From the NCBI RefSeq assembly GCF_001412575.1, contig NZ_CP011834.1, forward strand, positions 2,884,796 to 2,948,795: 64,000 bases of DNA, written 5' to 3'. Every line of letters begins with the position of its first letter. Within the stretch, counting starts at the first letter, position 1. Of the stretch, positions 62,599-64,000 are shown one piece after another. Both the position numbers and the translations under genes were made by a program. Origin of the DNA: Limnohabitans sp. 103DPR2. GTDB lineage: Bacteria > Pseudomonadota > Gammaproteobacteria > Burkholderiales > Burkholderiaceae_C. Under the pieces are notes generated by a model. It worked only from the letters and a program-made list of their open reading frames with translations. It searched no databases and was not told the DNA's origin.

Positions 62599-64000
62599 TC
62601 ACAGCACAAAGTTACTATTAGCAAAGTAACTATAAGCATTACCAACAGTCAACCCCACCAACACAGCAACGTCTGTCGCTTCAACAATATCACCCGCATT
62701 GGTCACTTTTGCAAAGGCAATGCGCGCATCCGTTGTGCTGGAACTTGCATAAATGATCAACACATTGCCATCAGCTGGGGCAATGGTGTCAAAGGTGGTG
62801 GTGGCCAGTACCAACGCAGCTGCGTCTGCAAAATATGCCTGTTGAAGAATCAAGACGTTGTCATTCAAGGAATCGCTAGAAATGACGCCTGTAATACTTG
62901 ACTCTGTAATCCTGCCAATTTGCGTGGTGCCGTCATTGATGAACAAATCACTTGAGAAATTAAGCTTGTCGTCAATGGTCGTAACGTTCAATACACTTGT
63001 CGTGGCACTCAAGGTAAGCCGGTCAAGACCATTGGTCGAGTACGTTGAGAACATAAATGTGTCAACGCCCGCACCACCCGACAAAACGTCGTTGCCTGAG
63101 CCGCCTGTAATCACTTCTGCCATAGCGCCACCAGCAATGGTTTCATCACCCGTCGATCCAAGGTATTGAACCAAGTTGATGTCGCCAGCAGCGTTGGTGA
63201 GGTTTGAAGTAAATTGCTCACCCACACCAACATTCACGGTAAGAGTTTCATAACCGCCAGCCGTGCCAGAGAAGGCAATGGCTTCACCTGTCAATTGCAA
63301 ACCTGTAAAGGTAGCTGTTTGAGCGGAGGCAATGGTAATGGCTTCAATTTCATCAAAACTTGACGCCACCATGTTGGTAAAGTTGGTGCTGGTTACCACC
63401 GAAATGGTGTCGGTTTCTGTGGCCGAAACAGGTTCCACAATGGTTTCGCCTGCATCAACATCGCCTGTGTTGTAGATATAGGTGTCGCCATAGTAGCCAC
63501 CCGACAGCAAGTCATTGCCAGAGCCGCCATTGATGGTGTCTGCCCATGCAGAACCCGTAATGATGTCGTTACCAGCGCCACCATTAAGTTGCAAAGATGC
63601 GTAGTTGGGGTCAACGGCCACTTGATTGGCATTGATGGTTTCGGCAGCGGCTGTGCCCTGCACCACCAACACGTCGGCACCGGTAGTGTTGCCGCGCAAA
63701 TTGAACACGTTGTTGCTGGCAAATGTGGTGGGGTTGATGGTGACTGTTCTGGCACCTGTTGATGTTCCAGCATCGAGGTAAATTTCATCGACGCTGGTTA
63801 AGCTGATCACTTTGGCGCTGAGGTCGAGGTCGCCAACAATTTTCAGCGAATCGTAATCAGGACCTGCATTCCAGCTGAAGCTTTGTGCAATCGACAAGGT
63901 CAAGCTGTCGGTGCCTGCACCTGTGGCCAAGGTGTAGCTGCCGGTGTTGTTTCGAACGGCACTGTAAATGCTCAGCACATCGTTGCCCAAACCGGTGGTC
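62599..64000 (-). CDS. RTX beta-repeat protein, C-terminal part
   Basis: The right window edge cuts this gene; the frame is open to base 64000, so the N-terminus is outside. The ~466 visible residues have RTX turns (NGGAGNDIITGSAWADTINGGSGNDLLSGG and later GGSGNDVLSGGAGVDTFMF), beta-repeats between, and a hydrophobic C-terminus (GNAYSYFANSNFVL) typical of type I secretion signals. It resembles the C-terminal part of the giant surface proteins and is probably another exported surface protein. Confidence 0.8.
   Translation of the reverse strand, partial: TTGLGNDVLSIYSAVRNNTGSYTLATGAGTDSLTLSIAQSFSWNAGPDYDSLKIVGDLDLSAKVISLTSVDEIYLDAGTSTGARTVTINPTTFASNNVFNLRGNTTGADVLVVQGTAAAETINANQVAVDPNYASLQLNGGAGNDIITGSAWADTINGGSGNDLLSGGYYGDTYIYNTGDVDAGETIVEPVSATETDTISVVTSTNFTNMVASSFDEIEAITIASAQTATFTGLQLTGEAIAFSGTAGGYETLTVNVGVGEQFTSNLTNAAGDINLVQYLGSTGDETIAGGAMAEVITGGSGNDVLSGGAGVDTFMFSTYSTNGLDRLTLSATTSVLNVTTIDDKLNFSSDLFINDGTTQIGRITESSITGVISSDSLNDNVLILQQAYFADAAALVLATTTFDTIAPADGNVLIIYASSSTTDARIAFAKVTNAGDIVEATDVAVLVGLTVGNAYSYFANSNFVL

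Overview
The window reads as a betaproteobacterial chromosome of the order Burkholderiales, most likely a freshwater Comamonadaceae of the Limnohabitans/Rhodoferax kind. This is inferred from protein flavour and gene order (tyrS, M23 peptidase, anmK, erpA, rpsI-rplM), a paaABCDE operon behind a TetR-type palindrome, and a SAH riboswitch in front of ahcY. No rRNA, tRNA or CRISPR array was seen.

Region 1 (1-26990) is mostly housekeeping: the 3' part of ttcA, a lipoprotein, a histidine phosphatase, ruvAB, phoH-ybeY, dbpA, dtd, a cation exporter, tyrS, an M23 peptidase, anmK, erpA, rpsI-rplM, rlmJ, paaABCDE, metF, tlyA, ahcY, prfC and a HAD hydrolase. Small accessory pieces interrupt it: a BrnTA toxin-antitoxin pair, a 157-bp palindromic MITE-like element, a double-hairpin element between erpA and rpsI, a VapBC pair, and a phage-type gene broken by an in-frame TAG.

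Region 2 (26990-41300) is a secretion island, nearly all on the minus strand. One operon encodes a 218-residue protein resembling the N-terminal half of TnpB, two tandem type I ABC exporters, an HlyD adaptor and a TolC channel. A second operon encodes a secreted RTX-like protein, a DUF1800/DUF1501 pair and an M10 (serralysin-like) metalloprotease. The protease and the RTX-like protein share a C-terminal domain and are plausible substrates of the exporter.

Region 3 (41500-64000) is a surface-protein island. It holds a small lipoprotein, a lipoprotein with nine PKD-like repeats, and three giant cysteine-free RTX/S-layer-like proteins. The first two giant genes each have a divergent tyrosine recombinase beside them. 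The second and third lie head-out in mirror image: their leaders and first ~270 codons are a perfect 984-bp inverted repeat, their centres and C-termini differ, and both are followed by near-identical inverted copies of a DUF6447-like gene and a receiver-like gene. All three share a 5' leader with a terminator-like hairpin and an overlapping alternative hairpin. A DOT1-like methyltransferase gene and a truncated RTX gene close the window. I read this as a candidate surface-layer variation system: conserved leader and N-terminus, exchangeable body, recombinases alongside, and a dedicated exporter nearby. The pieces are visible in the sequence; the variation itself is inferred.
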